Origin: Prevotella sp. UBA6429
GTDB taxonomy: Bacteria > Bacteroidota > Bacteroidia > Bacteroidales > Bacteroidaceae
Direction: 5' to 3'
Length of the DNA stretch: 19,817 nt
Assembly: GCA_002437285.1 (NCBI GenBank)
Contig: DJOV01000116.1
Location: 1 to 19,817 of the forward strand
Shown here piece by piece: positions 7,289-15,045 of the stretch (the stretch's first letter is position 1; each line of letters starts with the position of its first letter). A program made the position numbers and the translations under genes. The notes beneath the pieces were generated by a model. That model did not search any database and was not told where the DNA came from. It was given only the letters and a program-made list of their open reading frames with translations.

Positions 7289-7579
7289 ATGTTCAGAAAA
7301 GAAGTGAAGCCCATCAGCGAACTGTTGTCGCAATACTTGCGGCGACAAGGCATGGAGACCCCACTGATGCAACGGAGGGTCGTCGACTTGTGGGACACCC
7401 TCCTGGGACCGACCATCTCGCAATACACCAGCGAGAAATTCATCAAGAACCAGGTGTTGTATGTCAAGATACTCAACCCAGCGTTGCGCCAAGACCTGAA
7501 CATGATGCGTTCGCAACTGGTGAAACGCCTCAACGACGCTGTGGGCTCGCAAATCATAACGGATGTGAGAATATACTGA
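7289..7579 (+). CDS. DUF721 (DciA-like) protein
   Basis: A 96-residue protein of the DUF721 family. The family includes DciA, the helicase loader/operator that works with DnaB in bacteria without DnaC. Support is the N-terminal segment PISELLSQYLRRQGM, the W-D-x-L-L-G-P motif (about 35-41), and the C-terminal strand-helix pattern (VLYVKILNPALRQDLNMM... LVKRLND) ending in IITDVRIY. The length fits the short Bacteroidota version. It lies downstream of recF and is probably in the same transcript, which fits a role in replication. It converges on the S41 protease gene, with a strong hairpin between them. The family call is strong; the helicase role for this short form is inferred. Confidence 0.88.
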   Translation: MFRKEVKPISELLSQYLRRQGMETPLMQRRVVDLWDTLLGPTISQYTSEKFIKNQVLYVKILNPALRQDLNMMRSQLVKRLNDAVGSQIITDVRIY

Positions 7580-7642
7580 TCCCCAAGAGAACGGTCCGTC
7601 AGACGGCACGGCCCGTCACGTCACCCCAACTCTCATACCACA

Positions 7643-7684
7643 ACAAGCGGCAACTTATGGCCTCAACCATAAGTTGCCGCTTGT
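7643..7684. terminator. Long hairpin between convergent genes, likely bidirectional terminator
   Basis: Arms 7643-7660 and 7667-7684 are 18-bp perfect reverse complements around a 6-base loop (CCTCAA). It lies between the DUF721 stop (7579) and the S41 protease stop (7783). Neither side has a clear T run, so it may act with Rho or as a 3'-end stabiliser. Confidence 0.65.
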
Positions 7685-7782
7685 CATATTGTCATGTGCA
7701 CGAAAGGTATGGCAGGAAGGCCATAGGTCCCGTGTCGCATGGCGGAGAAGAGACGAGGCATCGCATAGCCGGCCCCGGCACC

Positions 7783-9516
7783 TTAGGCATGCAAGAGCGT
7801 TCGGCCTCCCAGGCGGATGCGGTTGTCAAACATCCCGCGATCGACCATGGCCACCTTGCCCTTCTTCCCCTTCACCTTTTGCGGTGCCTTGGGAAATGCC
7901 GCCCCATTGCGCATGACACGAAGAGCCGCATTGATGACAGGATCCCCCTGGTTGATATACTCGGTCCAGGCCTGCTCGTCCATCATGTTGTAGATGATGC
8001 GGCTATCGATGTAACGCTCCAACAGGGTGTGGCTCCGTTTGATCAACAAGTTGCGGCGCTTCAAGCCATGGCTGTTGGCATAGTTGACAAACTGCTCCAC
8101 GGTGTTCTGTTGCTTCAGATACTTAGCCAAGTCGAGCATCTCATGGAAATCTTTCATCTTCTGCCGATTGTTGTCCGTGTAGTTGAAAGCAAACTGAAGG
8201 ATCAGTCCGCTCACAGCCGCCTGCTTGTAATAGGATGTCACTCCAGAGGTATCCTCAGGCACGAAGATGTCAGGCGTGATGCCTCCACCGCCATACACCA
8301 CTCTGCCGATGCCCGTGTGATAAGGCTTTCCCGTGTGCTTGATGCTGTCTTGCGAGAAGAACTCGCCATGCTCATAACGCGAGATGAGATCCTGCTCATA
8401 ATTGGGGTCCTCGCCATTGGTATACGGCTTCTGGATGCAGCGGCCAGAAGGCGTGAAATAACGCGCAATGGTCAGGCGGATCATGCTACCGTCGGGGAAA
8501 GGAATCTGCTGCTGCACAAGGCCCTTGCCAAATGAGCGGCGGCCGATGATTGTTGCCCGGTCGTTGTCCTGCATGGCTCCGGCGAATATCTCCGATGAAG
8601 AAGCCGACCCCTCATTGATGAGCACCACCAGCGGGATGTTCTGATAAGCGCCATGCCCGTCCGAACGATATTCCTTGCGAGGCGACTTGCGTCCTTCGGT
8701 ATAGACAATGAGCTTCTTGCCAGGCAAGAACTCATTGGCCATCTGAACCGCACTTTGCAGATAGCCGCCCGTGTTGTCACGGAGGTCAATGACCAGACTG
8801 GAGAAGCCCTCCTGCTGAAGGCTGGCCAATGCGATGAGAAGCTCCGGATAAGTCTTCTCGCCAAAGTTCTTCACCTTGATGTAGCCCGTGTTGTCATCGA
8901 GCATGTAAGCTGCCGTAATGGTCTTGGTGGGTATCTCGCCACGAGTCACCTCATAGGTGATGGGCTTGACGTGTCCATAACGGAGCACCCCCAGCTTGAC
9001 CTTCGACCCCTGCTCGCCCTTGAGACGGTGCATGGCCTCCTCGTTGGTCACCTGCGGTCCCACAAACTTCTTGCCATCCACATACACGATCTTGTCACCA
9101 GCCAAGATGCCCGCCTTCTCAGCAGGACCGTTCTTGATGACGTTTTGCACATGGATGGTGTCCTCACGGATGGTGAACTCAATGCCAACCCCCGAGAACG
9201 AGCCACGCAGATCATCGTCGGCCGCCTGCACGTCCTTGGCGCTGATATATACAGAATGCGGGTCAAGTTCAGCCAGAATCTGCGGTATGGCCTTTTCCAC
9301 CAGGGAATCTATGTCGACCTTGTCCACATACTGGTCGTCGATGATACGCAGCAAGTTGTTCAGGCGGTTGCTGCCATTGTTGATGACCGTCAGCCTGTTG
9401 CCCGAGAAGTGGTTGGCATAGAACGAGCCTATCACGATACCCACCACCACACTGATGGCCATCAGCAGCGGCATGAGCCTGTTTTTCTTATCGTTTATCA
9501 TATTCACAATCCTCAT
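7783..9516 (-). CDS. Membrane-anchored S41 (C-terminal processing) peptidase
   Basis: A 577-residue tail-specific protease. One N-terminal membrane segment (about 13-33) anchors it, with the rest outside the inner membrane. A PDZ domain (about 100-190; FSGVGIEF, AGDKIVYVDG) precedes the S41 catalytic core. The catalytic residues are visible: S306 in NEGSASSSE, K331 in FGKG, and Q335, with the family's normal 25-residue Ser-Lys spacing. The long C-terminal tail (about 440-577) is helical and ends in a basic stretch. It cleaves C-terminal tails of envelope proteins; the client is unknown. The start at 9516 directly abuts the stop of the upstream deaminase gene; M6 (9501) is an alternative start. 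It is the last gene of a three-gene operon. Confidence 0.93.
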   Translation of the reverse strand: MRIVNMINDKKNRLMPLLMAISVVVGIVIGSFYANHFSGNRLTVINNGSNRLNNLLRIIDDQYVDKVDIDSLVEKAIPQILAELDPHSVYISAKDVQAADDDLRGSFSGVGIEFTIREDTIHVQNVIKNGPAEKAGILAGDKIVYVDGKKFVGPQVTNEEAMHRLKGEQGSKVKLGVLRYGHVKPITYEVTRGEIPTKTITAAYMLDDNTGYIKVKNFGEKTYPELLIALASLQQEGFSSLVIDLRDNTGGYLQSAVQMANEFLPGKKLIVYTEGRKSPRKEYRSDGHGAYQNIPLVVLINEGSASSSEIFAGAMQDNDRATIIGRRSFGKGLVQQQIPFPDGSMIRLTIARYFTPSGRCIQKPYTNGEDPNYEQDLISRYEHGEFFSQDSIKHTGKPYHTGIGRVVYGGGGITPDIFVPEDTSGVTSYYKQAAVSGLILQFAFNYTDNNRQKMKDFHEMLDLAKYLKQQNTVEQFVNYANSHGLKRRNLLIKRSHTLLERYIDSRIIYNMMDEQAWTEYINQGDPVINAALRVMRNGAAFPKAPQKVKGKKGKVAMVDRGMFDNRIRLGGRTLLHA

Positions 9517-9960
9517 TTAGTGTTGTTCGGACGGAGTGATCTCCAGGAAGACGAGCTCGATGCCCGCCCTTTGCAGGAGACGTATTCCGTCGTCAAGCCT
9601 GTACTTCTCACCATAGACCACACGCTTGATGCCCGCCTGAATGATGAGCTTGGCACACTCGATGCAGGGCGACGCCGTGACATAAAGCGTCGACCCGTCG
9701 CTGTTGTTGCTCGAGCGGGCCAGTTTGGTGATGGCGTTGGCTTCCGCGTGTAGCACATAGGGCTTGGTGATGTTGTTGTCGTCCTCACATACATTCTCAA
9801 AGCCGCTGGGCGTACCATTGTATCCGTCGCTGATGATCATCTTGTCCTTCACGACGAGGGCGCCCACCTTGCGGCGTTTGCAGTAGGAGTTCTCCGCCCA
9901 GATGTGCGCCATGCGGAGGTAGCGCTCATCGAGCTTGTGTTGCTTATCGCTTGATTCCAT
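9517..9960 (-). CDS. dCMP deaminase family protein
   Basis: A 147-residue zinc-dependent cytidine/deoxycytidylate deaminase. The zinc site is H71-A-E73 (HAEANA, with E73 as the proton shuttle) and C99/C102 (SPCIEC). Length and motifs fit dCMP deaminases (ComEB/Dcd-type), which make dUMP for thymidylate synthesis. A related nucleotide or tRNA deaminase cannot be excluded, but the long YNGTPSG...CEDD insert before the HAE motif favours dCMP. It overlaps the upstream metallopeptidase gene by 17 bp and abuts the downstream protease gene, so translation is probably coupled. The protein is cytosolic. Confidence 0.9.
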   Translation of the reverse strand: MESSDKQHKLDERYLRMAHIWAENSYCKRRKVGALVVKDKMIISDGYNGTPSGFENVCEDDNNITKPYVLHAEANAITKLARSSNNSDGSTLYVTASPCIECAKLIIQAGIKRVVYGEKYRLDDGIRLLQRAGIELVFLEITPSEQH

Positions 9961-12013
9961 TTCGTTTGAGTAGAGCTTCTATGGTCGGTTCCTGCCCACG
10001 GAAACGCTTGTAGAGCGTCATGGGATGCTCCGTTCCACCCTTTGAGAGGATGTCATCGCGGAAGCGCTGTGCAGTCTCACGGTCGAAGATGCCGTTGCGC
10101 AGGAACACACTGAAGGCGTCGGCGTCGAGCACCTCAGCCCACTTGTAACTATAGTATCCGGCCGCATAGCCTCCCGACATGATGTGTGAGAACTGCGTGG
10201 TCATGCACGTCTCCGGCAGTTGAGGCGTGATGATGGCGCGTTCCCAAGCTTTCTTCTCGAAGGGGATGATGTCGGCCGAGAACGGTTTGTCTTGCGTATA
10301 ATAGGCCATGTCGAGCAATCCGAAGCTCACCTGGCGCAAGCACGACAACGCCACATTATAGTTGCGGCTCTCGCGGATGCGGTCGATGAGCTCGTCGGGG
10401 ATGGGTTCTCCCGTCTGGTAATGGAAGGCGAAGGTGCGCAGGAAATCCTTCTCGACAGCATAGTTCTCCATGAACTGCGAGGGCATCTCCACGAAATCCC
10501 ACCACACATTGGTGCCCGAGAGGCTTTCGAAGCGCGTGTTGGCAAACATGCCATGGAGCGAATGGCCAAACTCATGAAGGAAAGTCTCCACCTCGCCCAG
10601 TGTCAGCAGGGCAGGCTTGCTCTCTGTGGGCTTGGTGAAATTCATCACCACACTGGCATGGGGACGCACATTCTTACCGCTCTTGGTGATGTATTGCTCC
10701 TGAAACTCTGTCATCCACGCGCCGCCCTGCTTGCCCTTGCGGGGATGGAAGTCGGCATAGAAGACGGCCAGGTAGCTGCCATCACGGTCGAACACCTCAT
10801 AGGCTTTCACGTCCGGATGATACACGGGGATGTCCTTGTTCTCCTTGAACGTGATGCCGTAGAGCTTGTTGGCCAGGCCAAACACGCCGTCGATCACCCG
10901 GTCAAGCCGGAAGTATGGGCGAAGCATCTCCGAGTCGAGATTGTATCGTTCCATCTGCACCTTGTGCGAGTAGTAGCTCACATCCCAAGGCTGGAGCACG
11001 AAACCGTCGCCCTCCATTTCCTTCGCCTTGCGCTCTATGGCCTTCTGCTCCTCGATGGCAGTAGGCTTGTAGGCATCGATGAGGTCGTTGAGCAGTTTGT
11101 AGACATTGGCGGCATTGGACGCCATGCGATGCTTGAGCACATAGTCGGCGTATGTATGGAAGCCCAACAACTGCGCCAACTCACGTCGCAGATTGACCAG
11201 ACGCTTGCAAATCTCAAGGTTGGAGGTCTCCGTGTCCGGATGGGCGCATTCCGTGTTGCGCGCCATGTAAAGCTGCTTGCGGAGCTCCCTGCGGTCCGAA
11301 TAAGTCATGAAGGGCGAATAGCTCGCATAGTCGAGCGTGAACACCCAACCTTCCAGGCCTTTCTCCTTGGCGGCGCCAGCGGCGGCATCCAGGGCTGTCT
11401 CGGGCAGACCGCTCAAGTCTGCCTTGTCGGTGATGTGGAGCGTATAGGCCTTGGTCTCCTTCAGCAGGTTTTGCGAGAACTGCAACGTGAGCAACCCCGC
11501 CTCCTCCGTCAACTTTCTGAATTGCTCCTTACCGGCCTCGTCGAGCAGCGCCCCACTTCTGACAAATCCGTCGTACTCCTTGTCAAGCAACATCTGCTCC
11601 TCCGGCGTGAGGTCACGATGGTGCTCATAGACATGCTTGACTCGCTCAAAAAGTTTAGGGTTGAGGATGACATCATTGCCATGCTTGGTGAGAATGGGAC
11701 TGAGCTTCTGCGCCAGGGCCTCCATCTCATCGTTGGTCTCAGCGCTCATGAGGCACGAGAAAACAGTGGACACGCGATCGAGCAGGTCATAATAATGCTC
11801 GCCGTTGCTGTCATCAGTGACGGCAATGGTATTGTCGAATGTGGGCTCGTCGGGATTGTTCACGATCTTGGCTATCTGCTCGTCGTCGCGGCGTATGCCC
11901 TCCATGAAGGCAGGCTCGAAATCCTCAAAACGAATCTTGTCGAAAGGCACGGTGTCATGGGGCGTGCCATAGGGTTCCATGAACGGATTCTTGCGTTCTT
12001 GACTCTCAATCAT
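9944..12013 (-). CDS. M3 family metallopeptidase (Dcp/OpdA-like)
   Basis: A 689-residue zinc oligopeptidase, the normal size of M3A enzymes such as peptidyl-dipeptidase Dcp and oligopeptidase A. The zinc site is H480-E-F-G-H484 with the third ligand E509 in WWDFVEMPSQ. It trims short peptides, probably in the cytosol, since no signal peptide follows the chosen start. That start, MIESQERKNPF at 12013, lies 34 bp downstream of a -7 box at 12047-12054. The longer frame to 12121 would begin upstream of the promoter and is rejected. Whether it is a dipeptidase or an endo-acting oligopeptidase cannot be decided by eye. It is the first gene of an operon with a deaminase and an S41 protease. Confidence 0.93.
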   Translation of the reverse strand: MIESQERKNPFMEPYGTPHDTVPFDKIRFEDFEPAFMEGIRRDDEQIAKIVNNPDEPTFDNTIAVTDDSNGEHYYDLLDRVSTVFSCLMSAETNDEMEALAQKLSPILTKHGNDVILNPKLFERVKHVYEHHRDLTPEEQMLLDKEYDGFVRSGALLDEAGKEQFRKLTEEAGLLTLQFSQNLLKETKAYTLHITDKADLSGLPETALDAAAGAAKEKGLEGWVFTLDYASYSPFMTYSDRRELRKQLYMARNTECAHPDTETSNLEICKRLVNLRRELAQLLGFHTYADYVLKHRMASNAANVYKLLNDLIDAYKPTAIEEQKAIERKAKEMEGDGFVLQPWDVSYYSHKVQMERYNLDSEMLRPYFRLDRVIDGVFGLANKLYGITFKENKDIPVYHPDVKAYEVFDRDGSYLAVFYADFHPRKGKQGGAWMTEFQEQYITKSGKNVRPHASVVMNFTKPTESKPALLTLGEVETFLHEFGHSLHGMFANTRFESLSGTNVWWDFVEMPSQFMENYAVEKDFLRTFAFHYQTGEPIPDELIDRIRESRNYNVALSCLRQVSFGLLDMAYYTQDKPFSADIIPFEKKAWERAIITPQLPETCMTTQFSHIMSGGYAAGYYSYKWAEVLDADAFSVFLRNGIFDRETAQRFRDDILSKGGTEHPMTLYKRFRGQEPTIEALLKRNGIKR

Positions 12014-12046
12014 GTTTATGCGTCTGTTTTCTCTCAATATTCCATG

Positions 12047-12054
12047 CAAAGGTA
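12047..12054 (-). promoter_or_regulatory. Bacteroidota -7 box for the M3 peptidase operon
   Basis: TACCTTTG on the minus strand matches TAnnTTTG exactly. The predicted start of transcription is near 12040, leaving a leader of about 27 nt before the ATG at 12013. Confidence 0.65.
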
Positions 12055-12094
12055 GCAAAAAGTGAGCAAACGGATGAGCGGAATAAGCATAATT

Positions 12095-12102
12095 TAACTT
12101 TG
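12095..12102 (+). promoter_or_regulatory. Orphan -7-like box pointing antisense into the Crp/Fnr gene
   Basis: TAACTTTG on the plus strand fits TAnnTTTG perfectly, but the nearest downstream sequence is the 3' end of the minus-strand Crp/Fnr gene. No plus-strand gene is supported there. It could drive an antisense RNA or be chance in an AT-rich gap. Confidence 0.25.
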
Positions 12103-12121
12103 ACCGCAAGAAAAAAGGCAA

Positions 12122-12790
12122 TTATGTCAAGTTCTCGAGTGCGGGCACGTCTATACGGCCCCTGTGGAGGGTCAGCAGGCCACGGTCCTGCAGTACCTTG
12201 AGACACCCGGACACTTGGCGCTGTCCCTCATTGAGGTCCTGCGCCAAGCGTTCCTTCTTGACGCGAAAGACCTTCTTGCCCGTGCGCAAGAAGCAATGGT
12301 CGGACAAGTAACGGACCACGCGCTCCTCCAGACTGCGCGGAGGACAGCGCCACGCCTTGCCGTTCTCTTTCTGCAAGGTGGTGGAGATGAGGTTGATGAG
12401 GTTGAGGCGGAAGATCAGCGAGACGGACGTCAGCCGGAGGGCTTCCTTCTTGTCGATGCTGATCAAGCTGCAAGGCGTGAGGGCCTGATAGGTATGGGTG
12501 AAACGTTGGTGCAAGCCAAAAGCACACTCGGGCTGCAACACGTGGCACCCCGAGAGCTCCTCCTCGACGGTCAGGGCATGGTCGTCGGAAACTGTCGACA
12601 TGCGCAAAGAGCCTTCCACAAGGATGACCAGCCGCCCGCAGCGGTCGCCGTCGGAGACCACCCGCTCGCCCTCCTCAACCTTGCGAAAGAGCAAGCGCGT
12701 CTCTCCGACTATTCCTTCAAGCTCCGTCATGCTCATGCCCGTGAAGAGCGGGATCATCAGAAGCTTGTCATAGACTCCTATCCGTCCCAT
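12122..12790 (-). CDS. Crp/Fnr family transcriptional regulator
   Basis: A 222-residue regulator. Residues about 12-120 form the cyclic-nucleotide-binding-like beta roll (IPLFTGMSMTELEGI at its start, GRLVILVEGSLRM). A dimer helix follows (about 122-142), then a winged helix-turn-helix (about 155-215; RLAQDLNEGQRQVSGCLKVLQDRGLL). The cysteines do not form the N-terminal cluster pattern of classical Fnr, so an iron-sulfur oxygen sensor is unlikely. The ligand is unknown. It lies 13 bp after apbE and is the last gene of a six-gene run, so it may regulate this operon or redox/envelope genes elsewhere. No promoter of its own was seen. Confidence 0.88.
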   Translation of the reverse strand: MGRIGVYDKLLMIPLFTGMSMTELEGIVGETRLLFRKVEEGERVVSDGDRCGRLVILVEGSLRMSTVSDDHALTVEEELSGCHVLQPECAFGLHQRFTHTYQALTPCSLISIDKKEALRLTSVSLIFRLNLINLISTTLQKENGKAWRCPPRSLEERVVRYLSDHCFLRTGKKVFRVKKERLAQDLNEGQRQVSGCLKVLQDRGLLTLHRGRIDVPALENLT

Positions 12791-12803
12791 GGCGACGAGG
12801 GGG

Positions 12804-13829
12804 TTACCGGTTGTCCAATATCTTGCTCTTCATCGACGGTGAATACCACACCCTGTTGTTGCCGCGGCTGTCCGCATAGATGAAATAGACCATCAGCTCA
12901 GGGTGCTTGCGCAAGATCTGCTTGGCGCCATCGAGCCCCATGACCATGAAAGCGGTGGCATAAGCGTCGGCCTCGGCACACTGGTCAGCGATGACCGTGG
13001 CCGAGAGGATGTTGTGCTGTACGGGATAACCGGTCTTGGGGTCAATGGTGTGTGCATACTTCTTGCCCCCCTTGTAGTAGAAATTCCGGTAATTACCGCT
13101 GGTCGCCATCGCCTTGTCGGTGACGTTGAGCACGGTCTGCAACTCGTTGTTGGTCTGCGTGGAGTCGTCAGAAGGCTTGGTGACGCCAATCCTCCAGGGC
13201 ACCCGCTGGTCGTTGATGCCGCTGGTGACCACCTCGCCGCCTATCTCAACCATGAAGTTCTGGATGCCCTTGGCGCGCAAGTAACGCGCCACCACGTCGG
13301 CCCCATAGCCCTTGGCGATGGCCGAGCAGTCGAGCATGATGCGCGGGTCGCGCTTGACCACCCGCCCGTTGGTGAGCTGCACCTTCTCGTAGCCGATGAG
13401 CTGGCGCAGCGAATCGATCACCTGCGTGGTAGGCTCCACGCCCTTCTTGAAGCCGAATCCCCACTCGTTGACCAGCGGCGCGACCGTGATGTCAAACGCG
13501 CCGTGGGTCTCCTGGGAGACCGACTGCGCCAGGCGGAACACATACGTGAACATATCGTTCAAGGCGACAGGCTCGTTGCGGTTGACGCGTGAGATGAGCG
13601 ACGCCCTGTTGAACGTCGACAACGCATCGTCGACCTTGCGCATCTCCGCCTCAATGCCCTGCTGCAGATTCTCGTCACTCTGGTAGGTGACATGGTAGAC
13701 AGTGCCGAAGATGAAGCCCTCGTCGTGCTGGAAGGGCATGGTGCGCTGCTGGCGGATGATCAGCACGGTGCCTATGATGAGCAGGAGGAGAAAGGCCACC
13801 TGCCAAATGGTTTTTCTTTTCTTGGACAT
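12804..13829 (-). CDS. apbE: FAD:protein FMN transferase (ApbE)
   Basis: A 341-residue flavin transferase. It attaches FMN from FAD to a threonine of target proteins such as RnfG/RnfD or NqrB/NqrC, outside the membrane. Motifs are FDITVAPLVNEWGF (112-125), LDCSAIAKGYGAD (166-178), EIGGEVVTSG (195-204), TSGNYRNFY (243-251), HTIDPKTGYPV (260-270), and ADAYATAFMVMG (287-298), with the magnesium ligands expected at D288 and T292. It has an N-terminal membrane anchor (about 9-26) with no lipobox. It starts 6 bp after the DUF6048-like gene. No flavinylation target is encoded in the window, so the substrate must be elsewhere. Confidence 0.94.
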   Translation of the reverse strand: MSKKRKTIWQVAFLLLLIIGTVLIIRQQRTMPFQHDEGFIFGTVYHVTYQSDENLQQGIEAEMRKVDDALSTFNRASLISRVNRNEPVALNDMFTYVFRLAQSVSQETHGAFDITVAPLVNEWGFGFKKGVEPTTQVIDSLRQLIGYEKVQLTNGRVVKRDPRIMLDCSAIAKGYGADVVARYLRAKGIQNFMVEIGGEVVTSGINDQRVPWRIGVTKPSDDSTQTNNELQTVLNVTDKAMATSGNYRNFYYKGGKKYAHTIDPKTGYPVQHNILSATVIADQCAEADAYATAFMVMGLDGAKQILRKHPELMVYFIYADSRGNNRVWYSPSMKSKILDNR

Positions 13830-13835
13830 GTAAAA

Positions 13836-14555
13836 TCAGAATTCGTATATGATATTGAAGGTGCCGCTGATGCGCGACGACCCTTGCTTGCCGTAACCGG
13901 GCACATACCACACATTGCCCATCATGCCATTGTCATAGTGGACGCGGCGCCGGTAACGCGCCGTCCACCCGAGCCTGAAGGGCCCGGCTATCTTGGCATC
14001 GACCCCCACAAGAAACTCCAGCCAATGGTAGTTGGCCTTCACGCCATGGGCAGCGAACGGCACCTCTCCACCCCACACAGGGTCAGTGACGGCCGGGCGC
14101 TCGATGTCGCACTTGAAATAGGTCAGGGCATAACGCGCTCCGAGGTAGACGCGATAGTCGTCGTGCTTGTTCTTCATGAGATTGAAGTCGCAACCCACCT
14201 TGCCGTAAGGCGCCGATGTCCTGTAGCTCAGCGACGTGGCGTCATCAGTGTGGTCAGCCCTGCCGTAGCCCACCTCTGCCACGGGGAAATACTTGTCCTT
14301 GAAGTTGACGCGCACGCCAGCCTCATACTGCCCATAGTCGGACACGGCCTTTTGGATGGGGCCAATGATGTCGACCATGACCTCCACGCCACGGAAGAAG
14401 GGTATGGAGTCGTCAATCTGCTTCATGCGCATCTTCTCCAGCATTGCCTTGCTGCGCGACGACTGCGCCTGTAAGCCCAAGGGCAAGGCGAGGAGCAGCA
14501 GACTAAAGACGATACTCCTTGAAATAAATGTGGAAATGCTGTTGTGTGGCATCAT
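13836..14555 (-). CDS. DUF6048-like secreted, barrel-like protein
   Basis: A 239-residue exported protein. The first ATG at 14555 is chosen because a strong AAGGAGGT ribosome site (14561-14568) lies 5-6 nt upstream. A signal peptide follows (hydrophobic about 15-29) with likely cleavage at LQA|QS near residue 30. The mature part alternates polar and aromatic strands (YEAGVRVNFKD, YRVYLGARYALTYF, WLEFLVGVDAKIAG) and ends in IIYEF. A C-terminal aromatic residue is typical of outer-membrane beta-barrels. It matches my memory of Bacteroidota DUF6048, which commonly follows DUF6452. It overlaps the DUF6452-like gene by 53 bp. Function is unknown; an outer-membrane location is inferred. Confidence 0.8.
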   Translation of the reverse strand: MMPHNSISTFISRSIVFSLLLLALPLGLQAQSSRSKAMLEKMRMKQIDDSIPFFRGVEVMVDIIGPIQKAVSDYGQYEAGVRVNFKDKYFPVAEVGYGRADHTDDATSLSYRTSAPYGKVGCDFNLMKNKHDDYRVYLGARYALTYFKCDIERPAVTDPVWGGEVPFAAHGVKANYHWLEFLVGVDAKIAGPFRLGWTARYRRRVHYDNGMMGNVWYVPGYGKQGSSRISGTFNIIYEF

Positions 14556-15018
14556 AGTTGACCTCCTTGTGATTGATGACGATGGAGTCGATGGCGTGGC
14601 GTGTGTACCTGACGCCAGTGATGACGTGGAAATAGGCCACGCCACAGTCTACCGACTCGAAATGGGGCACGTTGGTCTTTGTCACCCAGACGGTGTCGAG
14701 CAGCGAGTTGGTCCGGAAGAAGAGCTCGTCGACATCATGGCCATAGCTCATGGGCAGCAGAAAGCTGTCGGTGTTGAGCTGCCGGTTGATGAGCACCGTG
14801 TCCGCACCTTCGGACCGGGCGGTAGAGATGGTGAGGGTGTCGGGCAGGGTCTTGACGGCACCCATGAGCTTATAATTGGCGTAGACCTTGTTGCTCAGCG
14901 GGCAGTCGACCGACGAACACGCCGACAACGCCCATCCCACGGCAAGGGCCACCAGGGCGCCCCACCCTTTCAGGCGGAAGTCCCAACGCTGATACTGTTG
15001 CATGTGATTGCGGTTCAT
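14503..15018 (-). CDS. DUF6452-like lipoprotein
   Basis: A 171-residue predicted lipoprotein. The signal segment (about 19-33, LVALAVGWALSAC) ends in a lipobox LSAC with the lipid cysteine at C34. The mature N-terminus CSSVDCPLSNKVYANYKL resembles the DUF6452 family, whose members start with a cysteine-rich CPL...VYANY segment. A second cysteine pair could form a disulfide; this is inferred. The rest is beta-rich (DTLTIST, DTVLINRQL, FHIYFKEYRL). A second ATG at 15003 is possible but would still leave the signal intact. It lies 27 bp after the glycosyltransferase stop and overlaps the DUF6048-like gene by 53 bp. Function is unknown. Confidence 0.8.
   Translation of the reverse strand: MNRNHMQQYQRWDFRLKGWGALVALAVGWALSACSSVDCPLSNKVYANYKLMGAVKTLPDTLTISTARSEGADTVLINRQLNTDSFLLPMSYGHDVDELFFRTNSLLDTVWVTKTNVPHFESVDCGVAYFHVITGVRYTRHAIDSIVINHKEVNYDATQQHFHIYFKEYRL
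14561..14568 (-). promoter_or_regulatory. Strong Shine-Dalgarno that sets the DUF6048-like start
   Basis: AAGGAGGT on the minus strand lies inside the upstream DUF6452-like coding region, 5 nt from the ATG at 14555. Such a full match is unusual here, as most genes in the window have weak or no site. It supports independent initiation within the overlap. Confidence 0.7.
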
Positions 15019-15045
15019 GTCATGCTGTCCGTTAGTGGGTATTCG

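Noticed and set aside
8653..9753. 366-residue plus-strand frame
   Set aside because: It is antisense to the S41 protease and deaminase genes, whose catalytic residues are all intact.
10220..12055. 611-residue open frame on the plus strand
   Set aside because: It lies fully antisense to the M3 peptidase gene, which has an intact HExGH zinc site. The frame's product is low in known motifs and rich in H, V and L as expected for a shadow of a GC-rich gene.
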